DNA from: Burkholderia sp. OK233
Lineage (GTDB): Bacteria > Pseudomonadota > Gammaproteobacteria > Burkholderiales > Burkholderiaceae
Reading direction: 5' to 3'
Assembly: GCF_900230185.1 (NCBI RefSeq)
Contig: NZ_OCSR01000001.1
Coordinates: forward strand, 1,674,001 to 1,738,000
Length of the DNA: 64,000 nt
Position numbers and translations under genes: made by a program. A model generated the notes under the pieces. It was not told the origin of the DNA and made no database searches. It worked only from the letters and a program-made list of their open reading frames with translations. Within the stretch, counting starts at the first letter, position 1. Every line of letters starts with the position of its first letter. Shown here piece after piece: positions 14,658-23,625 of this stretch.

Positions 14658-16088
14658 ATGGCGTCATCCAACGAAACCGTCAGCATGGCGCTATTCTGCG
14701 ACTTCGAAAACGTTGCGCTCGGCGTGCGCGACGCGAAGTACGACAAGTTCGACATCAAGCTGGTGCTCGAACGTCTGCTGCTCAAGGGCAGCATTGTCGT
14801 GAAGAAAGCGTATTGCGACTGGGACCGCTACAAGAGTTTCAAAGGCGCGATGCACGAGGCCAATTTCGAGTTGATCGAGATTCCGCACGTGCGCCAATCG
14901 GGCAAGAATTCCGCCGACATCCGGCTCGTGGTCGACGCGCTCGACCTCTGCTACACGAAATCGCACGTCAACACCTTCGTCATCATCAGTGGCGACTCGG
15001 ACTTTTCGCCGCTGGTATCGAAGCTGCGCGAGAACAACAAGCAGGTGATCGGCGTCGGCGTGCAGCAATCCACCTCGGATCTGCTGATCGCGAACTGCGA
15101 CGAATTCTTCTTTTACGACGACCTCGTCCGCGAAAGTCAGCGCACGGTCACCAAGCGCGAGTCGTCGCGCCCGCAGCAGACCGCGCAGCAGACGGCCAAA
15201 CGTACGCCCGACGAAGAAAAGTCGCGCAGCAAGGAAGACCTCGAAAAACGCCGAACCAAGGCGGTCGAGATCGCCGTGCAGACGTTCGACGCGCTCGCGT
15301 CCGAACGTGGCGACAGCGGCAAGATCTGGGCATCGGTACTGAAGAACGCGATCAAGCGCCGCAAGCCGGATTTCAACGAAACGTACTACGGCTTTCGCGC
15401 ATTCGGCAATCTGCTGGAAGAAGCGCATGCGCGCGGGCTGCTCGAATTCGGCCGCGATGAGAAGTCAGGCGCGTACGTTTATCGGGGCACGGCTGGAAAC
15501 GCTGGCGCCGAAAACGTGAACGAGCCGGCCGAAGCGGGTGAGTCGGCAGAACAGATCGTTGAAACACAGGTTGCCGAAACCGTGGTCGCCGAGTCGGGCG
15601 GCAAGCACGAGTCGCGCCGCCGAGGCCGCGGCAATCGCAAACCCGGCCGTGGCCAGCAGGAAAGCGCGCAGGAAGAGCGTGCGGCGGTTGACCACAGCCG
15701 CCATGCACAGGCTCAAACTGACACAGGGCACACGCGCGCGCCATCGGCCAGTGAATCCGTTTTCGAACAGCCGGAAGCCGCCTGGGCAGAACCTGAGACC
15801 TTTGCGGCTGAACCGGTCGCGGTAGCCGAAGAAGACGCACAGGAAACGAGCGGCACGCAACCTAAGCGCCGCAAGGAACGTGCACCGCGCAAGACAGCCG
15901 CGAAGAAAACGAAGAAGGCAACACCGCGAAAGATCGACGAGGTACCGGAAATCGCGGCGCCTGCTGAAGCACCGGTGGCGTCGGTCGCCGAAGAAAAAGC
16001 GCCCGTGGCCGCCAAAAAGGCAGCGCGCAAAACCGCCCCACGCAGTCGCCGTCCGCGTAAGACAGCGGCAACGAGCGAGGCGGAGTAA
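14658..16088 (+). CDS. NYN-domain ribonuclease-like protein with OST-HTH domain and basic tail
   Basis: 476 residues from the ATG at 14658, which has GGAG six bases upstream; the ATG at 14646 is in frame but poorly placed. Residues about 5-150 form a LabA/DUF88-type NYN domain, a PIN-like RNase fold with acidic residues in ALFCDFENVALG, DIRLVVDALDL and VIISGDSDFSPLVSKL. Residues about 190-280 are an OST-HTH/LOTUS RNA-binding domain (KIWASVLKNAIKRRKPDFNETYYGFRAFGNLLEEAHARGLLEF). The last 190 residues are low-complexity with Lys/Ala/Arg-rich clusters (KTAAKKTKKATPRK, KKAARKTAPRSRRPRKTA), histone-H1-like and probably nucleic-acid binding. A role in RNA processing or decay is likely; no substrate is known. 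A clear terminator follows at 16177-16205. Confidence 0.85.
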   Translation: MASSNETVSMALFCDFENVALGVRDAKYDKFDIKLVLERLLLKGSIVVKKAYCDWDRYKSFKGAMHEANFELIEIPHVRQSGKNSADIRLVVDALDLCYTKSHVNTFVIISGDSDFSPLVSKLRENNKQVIGVGVQQSTSDLLIANCDEFFFYDDLVRESQRTVTKRESSRPQQTAQQTAKRTPDEEKSRSKEDLEKRRTKAVEIAVQTFDALASERGDSGKIWASVLKNAIKRRKPDFNETYYGFRAFGNLLEEAHARGLLEFGRDEKSGAYVYRGTAGNAGAENVNEPAEAGESAEQIVETQVAETVVAESGGKHESRRRGRGNRKPGRGQQESAQEERAAVDHSRHAQAQTDTGHTRAPSASESVFEQPEAAWAEPETFAAEPVAVAEEDAQETSGTQPKRRKERAPRKTAAKKTKKATPRKIDEVPEIAAPAEAPVASVAEEKAPVAAKKAARKTAPRSRRPRKTAATSEAE

Positions 16089-16176
16089 GCCTCTCACTTT
16101 GCGCGACGTGTACTGATTTCTTCCGGTACGCCCGTAGCAATGTGAGTGCCGCAATGCAAACTCCGCTGCAAACAAC

Positions 16177-16205
16177 AAGCCCCTGCTCGCAATGAACAGG
16201 GGCTT
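16177..16205 (+). terminator. Rho-independent terminator after the NYN gene
   Basis: AAGCCCCTG (16177-16185) pairs with CAGGGGCTT (16197-16205), 11-nt loop, followed by TTCC. It also faces the convergent beta-propeller gene. Confidence 0.75.
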
Positions 16206-16276
16206 TTCCATTTCCGGTTCGCAACGCTTCGATCGCGCTGAAGTTGAAGCTGATACTGAAGCCGCGACGGCACCGC

Positions 16277-18010
16277 CTACCGCAAACCAAACACCGCCAC
16301 CCCGTTCGTCGCGCCCACATACACTTTGCCCCGCGCGATCATCGGCGTGATGAACTTGTTGCCCGCGCCCCATTGATCGCGCGCGCCGGCCTGATTGCTG
16401 TTGTACAGCTCGCTCGCGAGGTTGCTTGCGTCGTACGCATGCAAGGCACCCGTTGTGCCGTTTTCCGCCACCCACACGATGCCGTTGCTCGAACCATTGG
16501 CCGACACGGCCGGTGTCGCACCGGGATAGGCAAAGGTGGTTGGACTCTTTGACGATGCGGTGGTCGCAAGAAACGCACCGGAGATCGGCAGCGCCTTCAG
16601 GTTATCGTTCCAGCCGCCGTAGTAGACCGCACCGTTGTAATAAGCCGGCGACCCCCAGATGCCGCCCGCGAGCGTGCCGGTCAACACCTGCCAGTTATTG
16701 TTCGCCGTGGGACTGAATTTACCCATCGAGTCGCGATCGACCACATAGATCAGATTGTCCTTGCCCGCCGCCACCGCCAGGTGTTTGACGACGCCACCCG
16801 CGGTCGTCTGATCCGGCAACAGCATCACGCCGCCCGAACCAAAATCGTTGTCGGCATTTGCCTCGGCCACGACGTTATCCATGGCGAAGTAATCGGTGAC
16901 CTGCAGGTTTCCTAACGACAGCTTCATCAGCGAGTTGCCGAAGTCGCCGTCAACCGGAAAGCCTTGCGCATTCAGTGTGGTGCCAAACGTGCCGTTGCCG
17001 TCGACGACGTAAATCGAGGTGCCGTCCGACGCCATGCCTGAGCCCGCCATCCAGATCGATCCCTGGCTGCCGTTCGGCGCGACATCGAACACGCTGGTCT
17101 GCTGCAACGTGTCGGCGCTATAGGCCATCAACCAGCCGGTGTAAGCGCCCGACATGCAGTGCGCAGTCCAGCCCATATAGACGTTGCCGCCGACCTGCGT
17201 GAGCGCCGCGCGCACCGCGTGGAGCGACGGATTGAAGGTGATGGTGCCGTTGACGCTCCCCGCGCCGTTGCCGGGGAAGCTCGCCGCTATCTCCGTCGGC
17301 CCGCCGAGCACCTCTGCCCCAGTGGTCAGGTCGAGCGCATGCAGCCGATGATGGTACGCACCGCTGCCGTCTTTGGTCATCGCCACGGCATACAGCACGC
17401 CATTCGCGCCGCGATTGCGATCGATCACCGGCGTCGACGTAATGCCGATCTCCGGCGTGATGTCCTGGCAACCGCGGTCGTCGCTGGATGTCTCGCCGCT
17501 GCCGACCAACGATACCTTCCACAATTGCGCGAAGGTGGCGGCGTCATACGCGTACACGCTATCGTGTTCGGTGGCGACGTAGACCACGTCGTGAGCGGTG
17601 CCGCCAATCGACAGACTCGTGGCGAACAGCGGCTCTGCATCGACCTTGCCGTCCGCGGCGAGAAACGCGACTTTGCCGAAACTCGCTGAATTCACGTTCG
17701 CGAGCGTCAGCATCGTCTCGGCGAGCATCTGGCCCGTGCGGGCGAGATCGTTGTGATGCATCAGCACGTCGGTGGCGAAGGCCGCCGTTCCCATCGCCGT
17801 GCCACCCGAACTGGTTGAGCCGCTGCCACCACTGCCGGTCGTCGAGCCGCCGCCGGTGGTGCCGTTGCCGGCCGCCGAACCCGTACCCGATGAGCCACCC
17901 GAGCCGCCGCCGCAAGAAAGGAAGCAGCCGGCGACGAATGCAATCGCCAGCCACTCGCACACGCGGGACCACACACTCGGATTGAACGTGCCGGTTTGCG
18001 GTCGCTGCAT
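16277..18010 (-). CDS. Predicted lipoprotein with PQQ-type beta-propeller
   Basis: 577 residues. The N-terminus has a hydrophobic export segment (WLAIAFVAGC) with a lipobox-like VAGC at Cys29, followed by a Gly/Ser/Thr linker to about residue 65. The body shows repeated blades of the quinoprotein-alcohol-dehydrogenase-like propeller: VVYVATEHDSVYAYDAATFAQLWKVSL, VYAVAMTKDGSG...HRLHALDLTTG, IYVVDRDSMGKF, YYNGAVYYGGWNDNLKALPI, VWVAENGTTGALHAYDASN, GKVYVGATNGVAVFGL. No PQQ- or metal-liganding Cys pair of true dehydrogenases is apparent. It is probably a surface or periplasmic scaffold or binding protein, function unknown. Convergent with the NYN gene. Confidence 0.75.
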   Translation of the reverse strand: MQRPQTGTFNPSVWSRVCEWLAIAFVAGCFLSCGGGSGGSSGTGSAAGNGTTGGGSTTGSGGSGSTSSGGTAMGTAAFATDVLMHHNDLARTGQMLAETMLTLANVNSASFGKVAFLAADGKVDAEPLFATSLSIGGTAHDVVYVATEHDSVYAYDAATFAQLWKVSLVGSGETSSDDRGCQDITPEIGITSTPVIDRNRGANGVLYAVAMTKDGSGAYHHRLHALDLTTGAEVLGGPTEIAASFPGNGAGSVNGTITFNPSLHAVRAALTQVGGNVYMGWTAHCMSGAYTGWLMAYSADTLQQTSVFDVAPNGSQGSIWMAGSGMASDGTSIYVVDGNGTFGTTLNAQGFPVDGDFGNSLMKLSLGNLQVTDYFAMDNVVAEANADNDFGSGGVMLLPDQTTAGGVVKHLAVAAGKDNLIYVVDRDSMGKFSPTANNNWQVLTGTLAGGIWGSPAYYNGAVYYGGWNDNLKALPISGAFLATTASSKSPTTFAYPGATPAVSANGSSNGIVWVAENGTTGALHAYDASNLASELYNSNQAGARDQWGAGNKFITPMIARGKVYVGATNGVAVFGLR

Positions 18011-18301
18011 GGTCGCCTCGTTTGCACGATGTCCGGCTCACTCCGTGCGTCGGGCTACGTCGAACGGCGGAGTCAGAAACGGCGGATGCCGGCAGGGATG
18101 GAGTGGAGTTTGCGGGCTGTGCGGAACCGCCAGACAATTGGCGTCCCTGGCCTTCGATCCAAACGTACGCCCTTTGCCGGGCGGCCTGCCGCCATCGTTT
18201 CGTGTCTTTCCGCCAGACATGACAAAAGCTTTACAGCAACAAACTTGCCTGCTCCCTGGGGCAAACAGATTGTTTCGACGAAGCGAGGTTCCCGATCGAC
18301 C

Positions 18302-18901
18302 TCAGTAATACGGGTAAGGCGCGTACATCACCGGAGGCGGCGCGACATATCTCGGCGGCGGCGCATAGTAGTACGGCTGCGGTGCGTAATAGGCCGGTTG
18401 CGGCGCATAGTAGGCCGGCTGCTGCGGCTGCGAGATCGTGTTGCCTTTTGAGGTCATGCACTGCGCGTAGGCGGCGTCGTACCGCGCTTGCAGGCCTGCC
18501 GCGGAATACTGCGCGCCATTCGCCCCGTTCGCACCGCCGATCAGCAGCCCGCTACCCGCGCCGATGGCTGCGCCCGCGCCGGCATTGCCTGCCGCCGCAC
18601 CGATCAATGCACCGACAGCCGCGCCACCGAGCGTGCCCAGCGCCGCGCTGTTCACGCTGTTCGTGGTCGCCGCCTGGGCGGCCGCGTTCGGGTCCGTCGA
18701 GCGGTTCGCGTAGTCGCGGCATGCATAGTCGTCCTGCTGGAACTGCCCGAGCGGCTCGCCGCTGCGCGGCAGCGCGACCAGGCTTGGGCCGCTCGGCGGC
18801 ATAACCGCGCAACCGCCGAGCGCGAGCGCAACGACGGCGGCCGGTATGGCGAGGCTTATCGACTTGGTGCTGGAGATCATGTTCGTGCGCTTCAGAGACA
18901 T
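18302..18901 (-). CDS. Glycine-zipper lipoprotein with Tyr/Pro repeats
   Basis: Up to 199 residues; an ATG at 18880 is an alternative start nearer the signal sequence. The signal peptide ends in a lipobox (ALALGGC, Cys31 of the longer form). Residues about 87-130 are a glycine zipper (LGGAAVGALIGAAAGNAGAGAAIGAGSGLLIGG) of the kind that inserts into or packs on the outer membrane. It is preceded by a conserved-looking FQQDDYACRDYA segment and followed by YDAAYAQCMTSKGN. The C-terminus is a Pro/Tyr/Gln-rich tail with QPAYYAP units repeated. These proteins are common in Burkholderia and thought to be envelope-associated. Function not established. Confidence 0.8.
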   Translation of the reverse strand: MSLKRTNMISSTKSISLAIPAAVVALALGGCAVMPPSGPSLVALPRSGEPLGQFQQDDYACRDYANRSTDPNAAAQAATTNSVNSAALGTLGGAAVGALIGAAAGNAGAGAAIGAGSGLLIGGANGANGAQYSAAGLQARYDAAYAQCMTSKGNTISQPQQPAYYAPQPAYYAPQPYYYAPPPRYVAPPPVMYAPYPYY

Positions 18902-19208
18902 TGGAATTCAAACGTTATGCCAATCGGTATCGTCCTTGGTTACGAGATCGTTACAGAAAGTTTTTCACTTACATTCTTGCAGGCATTCGCGCGACATGTC
19001 TCGCATGCCTTAACGGCGCACACCACCACGTTATATCGGGTAACGCTTGTAAGCGAAGCCGCAACCTGTTTTCGTATCGCGCGGCCTAAACTGGCTTGCG
19101 CCGATATGGGTCATGCCGGCCGCCGAAGGGCACGGCATCCTGTATGCCTGGGCGGCCTGACTGGGCGAGCGCTCAGTCGACACAGTCAATGAAACAGAGG
19201 ATGCCTCG
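18902..19208. other. Intergenic region, 307 bp, lower GC
   Basis: Divergent control region for the glycine-zipper gene and the small secreted protein gene. AT-richer than its surroundings in 18940-19050. No operator or terminator could be assigned with confidence. Confidence 0.4.
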
Positions 19209-19487
19209 ATGAACCGGCTTGTTTTCATAGTGGCGGCGGCTTCTACCGCCTGCATATCGCCCGTTTTCGCGCAGTCGAACACGACATTCCCGAGCAGTGC
19301 GATCGAACCGTCGACAACGACATTTCCCAGCGCCTCGATCGCGCAGAATTTCCAGTACATCAATCACCCGCCACCGCCGCCCGCGCCTGCGAGTGCGGTG
19401 TCGCCCACTGGCGGCGGACGCGGCCATCGGCATCGGCAGATGTCGACGGATTCCGATACGACCGGGGCGGCGTCGACACAGCCTTGA
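19209..19487 (+). CDS. Small secreted hypothetical protein
   Basis: 92 residues. A signal peptide is likely (MNRLVFIVAAASTACISPVFA, cleavage after residue 21) and AGAGG lies upstream of the ATG. The mature part is short and low-complexity: a near-duplicate STTFPS/SNTTFPS pair, a run of five prolines, a GGGRGHRHRQ basic patch and a Thr/Ser tail. No family recognised. The clean signal peptide argues that it is real. Confidence 0.5.
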   Translation: MNRLVFIVAAASTACISPVFAQSNTTFPSSAIEPSTTTFPSASIAQNFQYINHPPPPPAPASAVSPTGGGRGHRHRQMSTDSDTTGAASTQP

Positions 19488-20345
19488 TCGAACGCGCACA
19501 AGGTCTGAATCGGCGCCGAACAAGGATCCGCCGACCTCGCCGCAGTTACCATCTGTGACAAAGCTTGCACTCCCGGCCGGCCCGGCAGGCGCCGACCTGA
19601 CAACCATTTCTCCCCGTTACCGCGTAACTGCTGGAAAAACATGCGCAACCCGCCCTCCGAGGGCTTCCCCTGGCATCGTGATACCCCCCGCTGTAGCGCC
19701 GTCGCGCCTGGCCGGCGTACTCCGTTGCACCTGTTCGCACCACGCTAGCCAGACATGGCGGTAAGCGGCCTCGACATGGCGCGCAAAGCGCGCGCCGTCC
19801 ATCAACGGCGACGCCGCGAGCCGCGCGCGCAGGCTGCCACGCATCTCGCTCAGACGCGGCAGATCGCGTACCAACATGACGGCGGTCTCGACAAACTGTG
19901 CGTCGCTGTCCGCGGCGAGGTCGAGCAGACCCAGGTTCTCCAACTGGCTCAGTCCGGCGCGCCCCACTGACGTGCCGCCGACCCGCGTGACGACCGGCAC
20001 CCCCATCCAGTACGAGTCGAGACTCGTCGTATGGCCGTTATACGGAAACGTATCGAGCCCGACATCGATCTGGTGATACGTGCGCAGATAGTCCGCGCGC
20101 GGCCGGAACGACGTAAAGGAAACCCGCTCCTCGCCGACCCCATGGCGTCCCAGCCGCTCGAGCAGAACCGCACGGGCCGCGCCATCCGGGGCCATCAGTA
20201 GCAGCCGGGCGTCCGCCACCTCGCGCATCACGTCGCCCCACAGTCTGAACGTCGCATTGCTCAACTTGCACGGGTTGTTCAGGCAGCCGAACGTCGGATA
20301 TCCGCTCGATAGCGCGGGCAACGCATTGACCTCAGGCGTATCCGT

Positions 20346-20354
20346 CAACGAGTC
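20346..20354. repeat. Target-site duplication, left copy
   Basis: CAACGAGTC directly abuts the left inverted repeat of the IS at 20355 and is repeated exactly at 21886-21894. Confidence 0.95.
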
Positions 20355-21885
20355 CTTGCAATTACCCACATCTCCGCGGTTTTCTGTTAACTTTATCTAT
20401 CAGGACTACATATCGATGAGATGAAAAATCGGACTAACCCTAAATCGGTACGTCAGGCAGACGAAGTGGCGACGCCGGACGACGGAGAGTGGATGGACCG
20501 CGAGGTCGCGGGTAGCAATTTCCGGGACGGCCGACTCGCCACACGATTTCGGACATTACTCGATCGGTTGTGGAGGAGCGTAGGCCAGAGCATTCCGCTC
20601 GCTTGCCAGGATTGGGCCCAAACCAAGGCAGCTTATCGATTTCTATCCAACGATCGCGTGAGCGAGCATGATATTTTGAGCGGACACTTCGAGGCAACGT
20701 GCGCTCGCTTCGAGGCAACGGAAGGTCCGATTTTGGTGCTGCAGGATACGACGGAGTTTTCATACCAACGAGATCAGCCAGAGTCGATCGGTGCGATCGG
20801 CAAGATGCCTTACAGGAAACAGGTGAGCGGCAATCCACCGGTGCGTACCGTATGCGGCATCCTCATGCATTCAAGCCTCGCTGTCACGCCTCAGGGTTTG
20901 CCATTGGGACTGGCGGCCATCACGTTCTGGACTCGCAAAAAGTTCAAGGGATGTAACGCACTAAAAAAGGCAATCAATCCAACACGCGTGCCGATCGAAG
21001 AGAAAGAGAGCTTTCGGTGGCTGCGTAATCTACAGCAGTCGACAGCTCGCTTCAACGATGCAGATCGTTGCATTCACGTCGGCGATCGCGAGAGCGACAT
21101 CTACGAATTATTCTGTACGGCACAGGAGTTAGGAACTCATTTTCTGGTGAGAACTTGTCAGGACCGTTTAGCCGGCGACGGCGAGCACACCATGAGTGAC
21201 GAAGTGTCTGCAGTGCAGGTCAAAGGGCTACACCGCGTAGAGACGCGAGACGCGAAGGGCCATTCGTCGCATGCACTTCTCGAAATTAAATATCGTCAGG
21301 TCACGGTCTTGCCGCCGATCGGTAAGCGAAGCCGCTATCCAGCGCTGCAAGTGACGGTGATCCATGCTACGGAACGAGGCGAACCGACCGATAGGAAACC
21401 GATCAAATGGAAGTTGATCACGGATTTGCCAGTGCGCTCCCGTCGTGACGCTATCGAAAAACTCGACTGGTACGCGATGCGATGGAAAATCGAGACGTTT
21501 CACAAGATTCTGAAGTCTGGATGCAAAGCCGAAGAGTCGAGGCTGCGGTCGGCCGACCGGCTGGCCAACCTGATTTCGGTGTTTTGTATCCTTAGCTGGC
21601 GGATATTCTGGTTGACCATGATCAATCGATACGCTCCCGATGCACCCTCTCAAGTTGCGCTGACACAGGCTGAGGTCGAACTGCTCGACCAGGTTGTCAA
21701 GGACACGGCCCGAACGGCCCATGCGCCGCCGTTGTCGCGCAGTCTTATCAAGCTCGCACAGCTCGGAGGTTACCTCGCCCGTGCCAGCGATCCGCCTCCT
21801 GGCAATACCGTCATCTGGCGCGGCTTGCGCCGCCTAGTCGATATCCAACTCGGCTTCGAGCTCGCAAACTGTGGGTAATTGCAAG
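20355..21885 (+). mobile_element. IS4-family insertion sequence (Tn5/IS50-like), 1531 bp
   Basis: Bounded by perfect 16-bp terminal inverted repeats CTTGCAATTACCCACA (20355-20370) and its complement (21870-21885), flanked by a 9-bp duplication of CAACGAGTC. Nine-bp duplications and the transposase sequence fit the IS4 group that includes IS50. Complete and apparently intact, inserted in the family 41 glycosyltransferase gene. GC content and codon use are lower than in the surrounding genes, as expected for an acquired element. Confidence 0.95.
20421..21878 (+). CDS. IS4-family DDE transposase
   Basis: 485 residues. The N-terminal Tn5-transposase-like DNA-binding region is seen in WMDREVAGSNFRDGRLATRFRTLLDRLWRSVGQSIPLACQDWAQTKAAYRFL. 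The DDE catalytic core follows: first Asp in ILVLQDTTEFSY, second Asp in IHVGDRESDIYEL, and Glu within the IS4 signature Y-x2-R-x3-E-x6-K (YAMRWKIETFHKILK). It cuts and pastes the element through its terminal repeats. The stop codon TAA (21876-21878) lies inside the right inverted repeat, so the end of the gene doubles as transposase-binding DNA. No frameshift is visible, so the element is probably still active. Confidence 0.95.
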   Translation: MKNRTNPKSVRQADEVATPDDGEWMDREVAGSNFRDGRLATRFRTLLDRLWRSVGQSIPLACQDWAQTKAAYRFLSNDRVSEHDILSGHFEATCARFEATEGPILVLQDTTEFSYQRDQPESIGAIGKMPYRKQVSGNPPVRTVCGILMHSSLAVTPQGLPLGLAAITFWTRKKFKGCNALKKAINPTRVPIEEKESFRWLRNLQQSTARFNDADRCIHVGDRESDIYELFCTAQELGTHFLVRTCQDRLAGDGEHTMSDEVSAVQVKGLHRVETRDAKGHSSHALLEIKYRQVTVLPPIGKRSRYPALQVTVIHATERGEPTDRKPIKWKLITDLPVRSRRDAIEKLDWYAMRWKIETFHKILKSGCKAEESRLRSADRLANLISVFCILSWRIFWLTMINRYAPDAPSQVALTQAEVELLDQVVKDTARTAHAPPLSRSLIKLAQLGGYLARASDPPPGNTVIWRGLRRLVDIQLGFELANCG

Positions 21886-21894
21886 CAACGAGTC
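21886..21894. repeat. Target-site duplication, right copy
   Basis: CAACGAGTC, identical to 20346-20354; marks the right edge of the insertion. Confidence 0.95.
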
Positions 21895-23625
21895 ATAGCA
21901 CCAGAAAGAGTCAGGCAGACGGATCGAAGCTTCGCTATACCAGGCATCGCTGCCGGCCGGGTCGAGCCATGGGTCGGTCAGCCGGTAGTCGATCGCATCG
22001 ATGCCAGTCGTCCCCGGATAGGCCAGCCACGCGATCTGCACCGGCGCGGGTTTGCGCGCAAACAGCAGCGGACGGCCATCCGCCATATGCATGGTCAGGT
22101 CGATCAGAATGTCGATCCGGTCGTCGCGGATCATCTGTGCGAGCCACTCGTCGTTGAGTGCGCGCACGTCACGCCATACGTCGGCATGAGCAGCCACGCG
22201 TTGCGTCAGATCATCCGGCCGGGTGACGCTCGCGTAACAGAACACTTCGAACTGTTCGTGATCGTGATGTGAGAGCAGTGGAAGCGTGAACAGCGTCTGA
22301 CAGTGATCGCGGAAGTCCGGCGACACGTAGCCGATGCGCAAGCGGCGGGACGGCGTCGCATCGTTCGGATGCGGCTCGTGGGTGCCGCGATACGGCGCCT
22401 CGTGCCGCGCCGACCATCGACGGCATTCGTCCAGTAGCGGCTGGGGATGCTCAGCCTGGAAGCTCAAGGCGTAGACCAGATTGCTGTGCGCGACGACGTT
22501 GTAGGGATCGCACGTGAGCGCCCGGCGATAGCAATCGATCCCGTCGTCGAGGCGCCCCTGGTCCTTCAGCACGTTGCCGAGATTGTTGTGCGTGACGGAG
22601 TGATGCGGGTCGACGGTGAGCGCCTCGCGCAACTGAGATTCCGCCTCGGCGATGCGGCCGAGCATACGCATCAGGGTCGCCGCGTTGTTGAGCGCGGCCA
22701 CGAAACCGGGGCGCAGGCGGATCGCTGCGCTAAACGCCCGCGCAGCGTTCTCGTGCGATCCCGATTCCTGAAGGACGATGCCCAGATTGTTGTACGCATC
22801 GGCATGGGTCGGCGCTTGCTCGATCGCCAGCCGATAGTGGCTTACCGCTTCGTTCCGCCTGCCGAGCGCATGCAGTGCATTGGCCTGGTTATACGCTGCT
22901 TCGGGGAAGGCGGGGTCCAACTCGAGCGCGTGCGTCAGCAACGCGGCGGCTCGTACGAACTCAGCACGCCGGCAGAGCGCGACGCCGAGATTCACCAACC
23001 CACAGGGCGAGCCGGGTGCCACGCGCACCGCTGCCTCGAGGAGCACCACGGCTTCGTCCAGACGGCCGTGCGCCTCGAGGAGCGTGCCGAGATTCGTGAG
23101 TGCATTGGCGTCATCGGGTTGCACCGCGATCGCGCGGCGGTAAGCGGCTTCCGCGGCATGCAGGTCGCCCTGTTGCCGGTAGCAGTTGCCGAGGTCGTTG
23201 AGCGCGTCGACGTGCCCCGGTTCAAGCGCCAGCAGCGACGTATAGGTCTCTATTGCAGCAGCGTATTCACCGACTGCTTGCAGCGCCGCTGCCAGGGCGA
23301 ACAGCGCGTCCGTGGAACCGGCTTCGAATGACAGTGCTTGCAGATAGGCGTCGATCGCTTCGGCAAATCGTTGGGTGGCGGCAAACACTTGCCCCCGAAC
23401 GAAGTGATATCGCGCGTTTTCAGGCGCGCGAGTCAGCGCCGCATCGAGCCACGCAAGTGCGGTGTCGTACGCGCCACCTTGCATGTCGAGCACGCCGAGG
23501 CGGAACATCACGTTCGCGTCGTCGGGGTTGATCGCGAGCGCACGTTCGTACAGCTCGCGGGCATGGCCGAACTCACCCGCGAGATGCTGTGCCGTCGCGA
23601 GATCCAGGATCTGAGCGGTTTCCAT

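Larger units (their letters stand above)
19617..23625 (-). pseudogene. TPR / family 41 O-GlcNAc-transferase-like gene split by an IS4 element
   Basis: Intact parts are 23625-21886 (N-terminal) and 20345-19617 (C-terminal). Removing the IS and one 9-bp target copy joins them in frame as an 822-residue protein (SFWCYDSLTDTPEVN across the junction). The N-terminal part, from METAQILDLATAQHL, has about ten TPR units (for example LNDLGNCYRQQGDLHAAEAAYRRAIAVQPDDANAL). The catalytic domain follows: RLRIGYVSPDFRDH, LIDLTMHMADGRPLLFARKPAPVQIAWLAYPGTTG, then GYPTFGCLNNPCKLS, FTSFRPRADYLRTYHQIDVGLDTFPYNGHTTSLDSYWMGVPVVTR. The family is the bacterial SPINDLY/OGT type that glycosylates proteins. The N-terminal fragment now reads into the IS and stops at 21811; the C-terminal fragment lacks a start. 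Both halves are otherwise undamaged, so the insertion is probably recent. Confidence 0.92.
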
